A stretch of 12,974 nucleotides of DNA from JAFGCR01 sp964538225 (GTDB lineage: Bacteria; Patescibacteriota; Gracilibacteria; UM-FILTER-43-11). Both the position numbers and the translations under genes were made by a program. Numbering within the stretch: position 1 is the first letter of the stretch; each line of letters starts with the position of its first letter. The notes below the pieces were generated by a model. That model saw only the letters and a program-made list of their open reading frames with translations, was not told the origin of the DNA and searched no databases. The stretch lies in assembly GCA_964538225.1 (NCBI GenBank), contig CAZIDW010000034.1, positions 1-12,974 of the forward strand, written 5' to 3'. Positions 12,387 through 12,974 of the stretch are shown in pieces.

Positions 12387-12974
12387 ATGGCAGACGTACA
12401 AACCACTTTTCAGGACCTGGATGTCGGCGGCAAGGCCGTTAAACTGATTGCTTTTGCCGGTCAGCTGGACGAGACCAATGTCGATGAGGAGGCTAAAAAG
12501 GTCTATCAGATCATCGAGGAGATGGCTGAACCCAATCTCATCCTGGATTTTTCGGAACTGGCTTACATGAACTCCAAGTCTATCGGTTATGTGACGGACT
12601 GGTATTCCCGTGTGAGCGCTAAAAACGGGAAGGTGGCCATTGCCAACGCGCGCCCGAATATCCTGGATATCCTGAAAGTCGTGGGGATTACCCAGATCAT
12701 CACCATTTACGATAAACTGGAAGACGCCAAAGCCGCCTTCGGCGAAGGCGGATCCTCCCCCGCCGCGGCTGCTGAAACCCCGGTTTCCGCGCCGGCCACT
12801 GCCCAGGCCAAACCCGTGGCTCCGGCCGCACCGGCCCCTGAAGCAAAAGCAGAAGAAACCCAAAAACCTGCCGAACAGCAGTCCCAGCCAGCTTCCGCTG
12901 AATCGCCCGCTCAGGAACCCGCCGCGCCCGCCGCTTCGGAGGCAAAAACGGGAGAAGCCGAAGCGCCTGCCGGA
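12387..12974 (+). CDS. STAS-domain protein with Ala/Pro-rich C-terminal tail (3' end outside window)
   Basis: The frame is open from the ATG at 12387 to the window end (196 codons). Residues 1-115 fit a STAS domain of the anti-sigma antagonist type: AFAGQLDETNVDE at about 22-34, LILDFSELAYMNSKSIGYV at 51-69, then KVAIANARPNILDILKVVGI and a final helix. S63 occupies the phosphorylation-site position of SpoIIAA and RsbV, but the usual D-S-[ST]-G reads N-S-K-S. From about 120 on, the chain is Ala/Pro/Glu-rich, most likely disordered, and continues past the edge. In the classical model the unphosphorylated form binds the RsbW-type kinase and frees a sigma factor. The ATPase encoded just upstream is the obvious partner. 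The tail mirrors the Ala/Pro-rich N-terminus of that ATPase. No Shine-Dalgarno is visible. Confidence 0.88.
   Translation, partial: MADVQTTFQDLDVGGKAVKLIAFAGQLDETNVDEEAKKVYQIIEEMAEPNLILDFSELAYMNSKSIGYVTDWYSRVSAKNGKVAIANARPNILDILKVVGITQIITIYDKLEDAKAAFGEGGSSPAAAAETPVSAPATAQAKPVAPAAPAPEAKAEETQKPAEQQSQPASAESPAQEPAAPAASEAKTGEAEAPAG

Noticed and set aside
12363..12863. 166-codon Gly/Arg/Phe-rich frame on the - strand
   Set aside because: Antisense to the STAS gene; its Gly-rich part is the complement of Ala/Pro codons in the tail.
15..12974. Alternative genetic code with TGA as Gly (Gracilibacteria/Absconditabacteria)
   Set aside because: All genes reach full family length under the standard code without internal TGA, and lepB ends on TGA at the expected place.

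Overview
The window carries nine protein genes in two diverging blocks. There are no RNA genes, CRISPR arrays or insertion sequences. Six genes run leftward from about 10.5 kb: a PH-domain membrane protein, a membrane-anchored HEPN-like protein, a CoaE-type kinase, a 1177-residue WG-like/TPR membrane protein, a 1157-residue ankyrin/TPR protein, and gatB. Three run rightward: lepB, an RsbW-like ATPase, and a STAS protein cut by the window end. No stretch longer than about 155 bases lacks a gene. The larger gaps hold promoters, inverted repeats and simple repeats.

The best guess for the source is a Patescibacteria (CPR)-type bacterium of moderate G+C. The support is indirect: the style of GatB, the small membrane protein ending in a W-x-A-H-K-x-R-N-x-x-A-H block, and the PH-domain membrane protein all resemble what I recall from that group. 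No ribosomal or marker RNA gene is present to test this. The genetic code is standard, because lepB ends on TGA and no gene needs TGA as sense. None of the nine genes has a recognisable Shine-Dalgarno sequence. Several have a sigma70-like -10 box so close to the start codon that short-leader or leaderless transcripts are likely.

Left part (15-8723): gatB supplies the amidotransferase subunit for Gln-tRNA or Asn-tRNA formation. Upstream of it, two giant scaffold-like genes lie 23 bases apart behind a near-ideal promoter. One is predicted to sit in the membrane with its C-terminal TPRs outside; the other is soluble. They share a short acidic motif, so they may work as a pair. Middle part (8794-10512): three genes whose mutual link is unclear. 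Right part (10593-12974): signal peptidase I with an unusual internal insertion, then a candidate partner-switching pair. Its ATPase has an Ala/Pro-rich N-terminal tail and its STAS partner an Ala/Pro-rich C-terminal tail.

The most unusual candidates are the paired giant TPR proteins, the tailed partner-switching pair, the lepB insertion, and the overlapping divergent promoters at 10517-10549.
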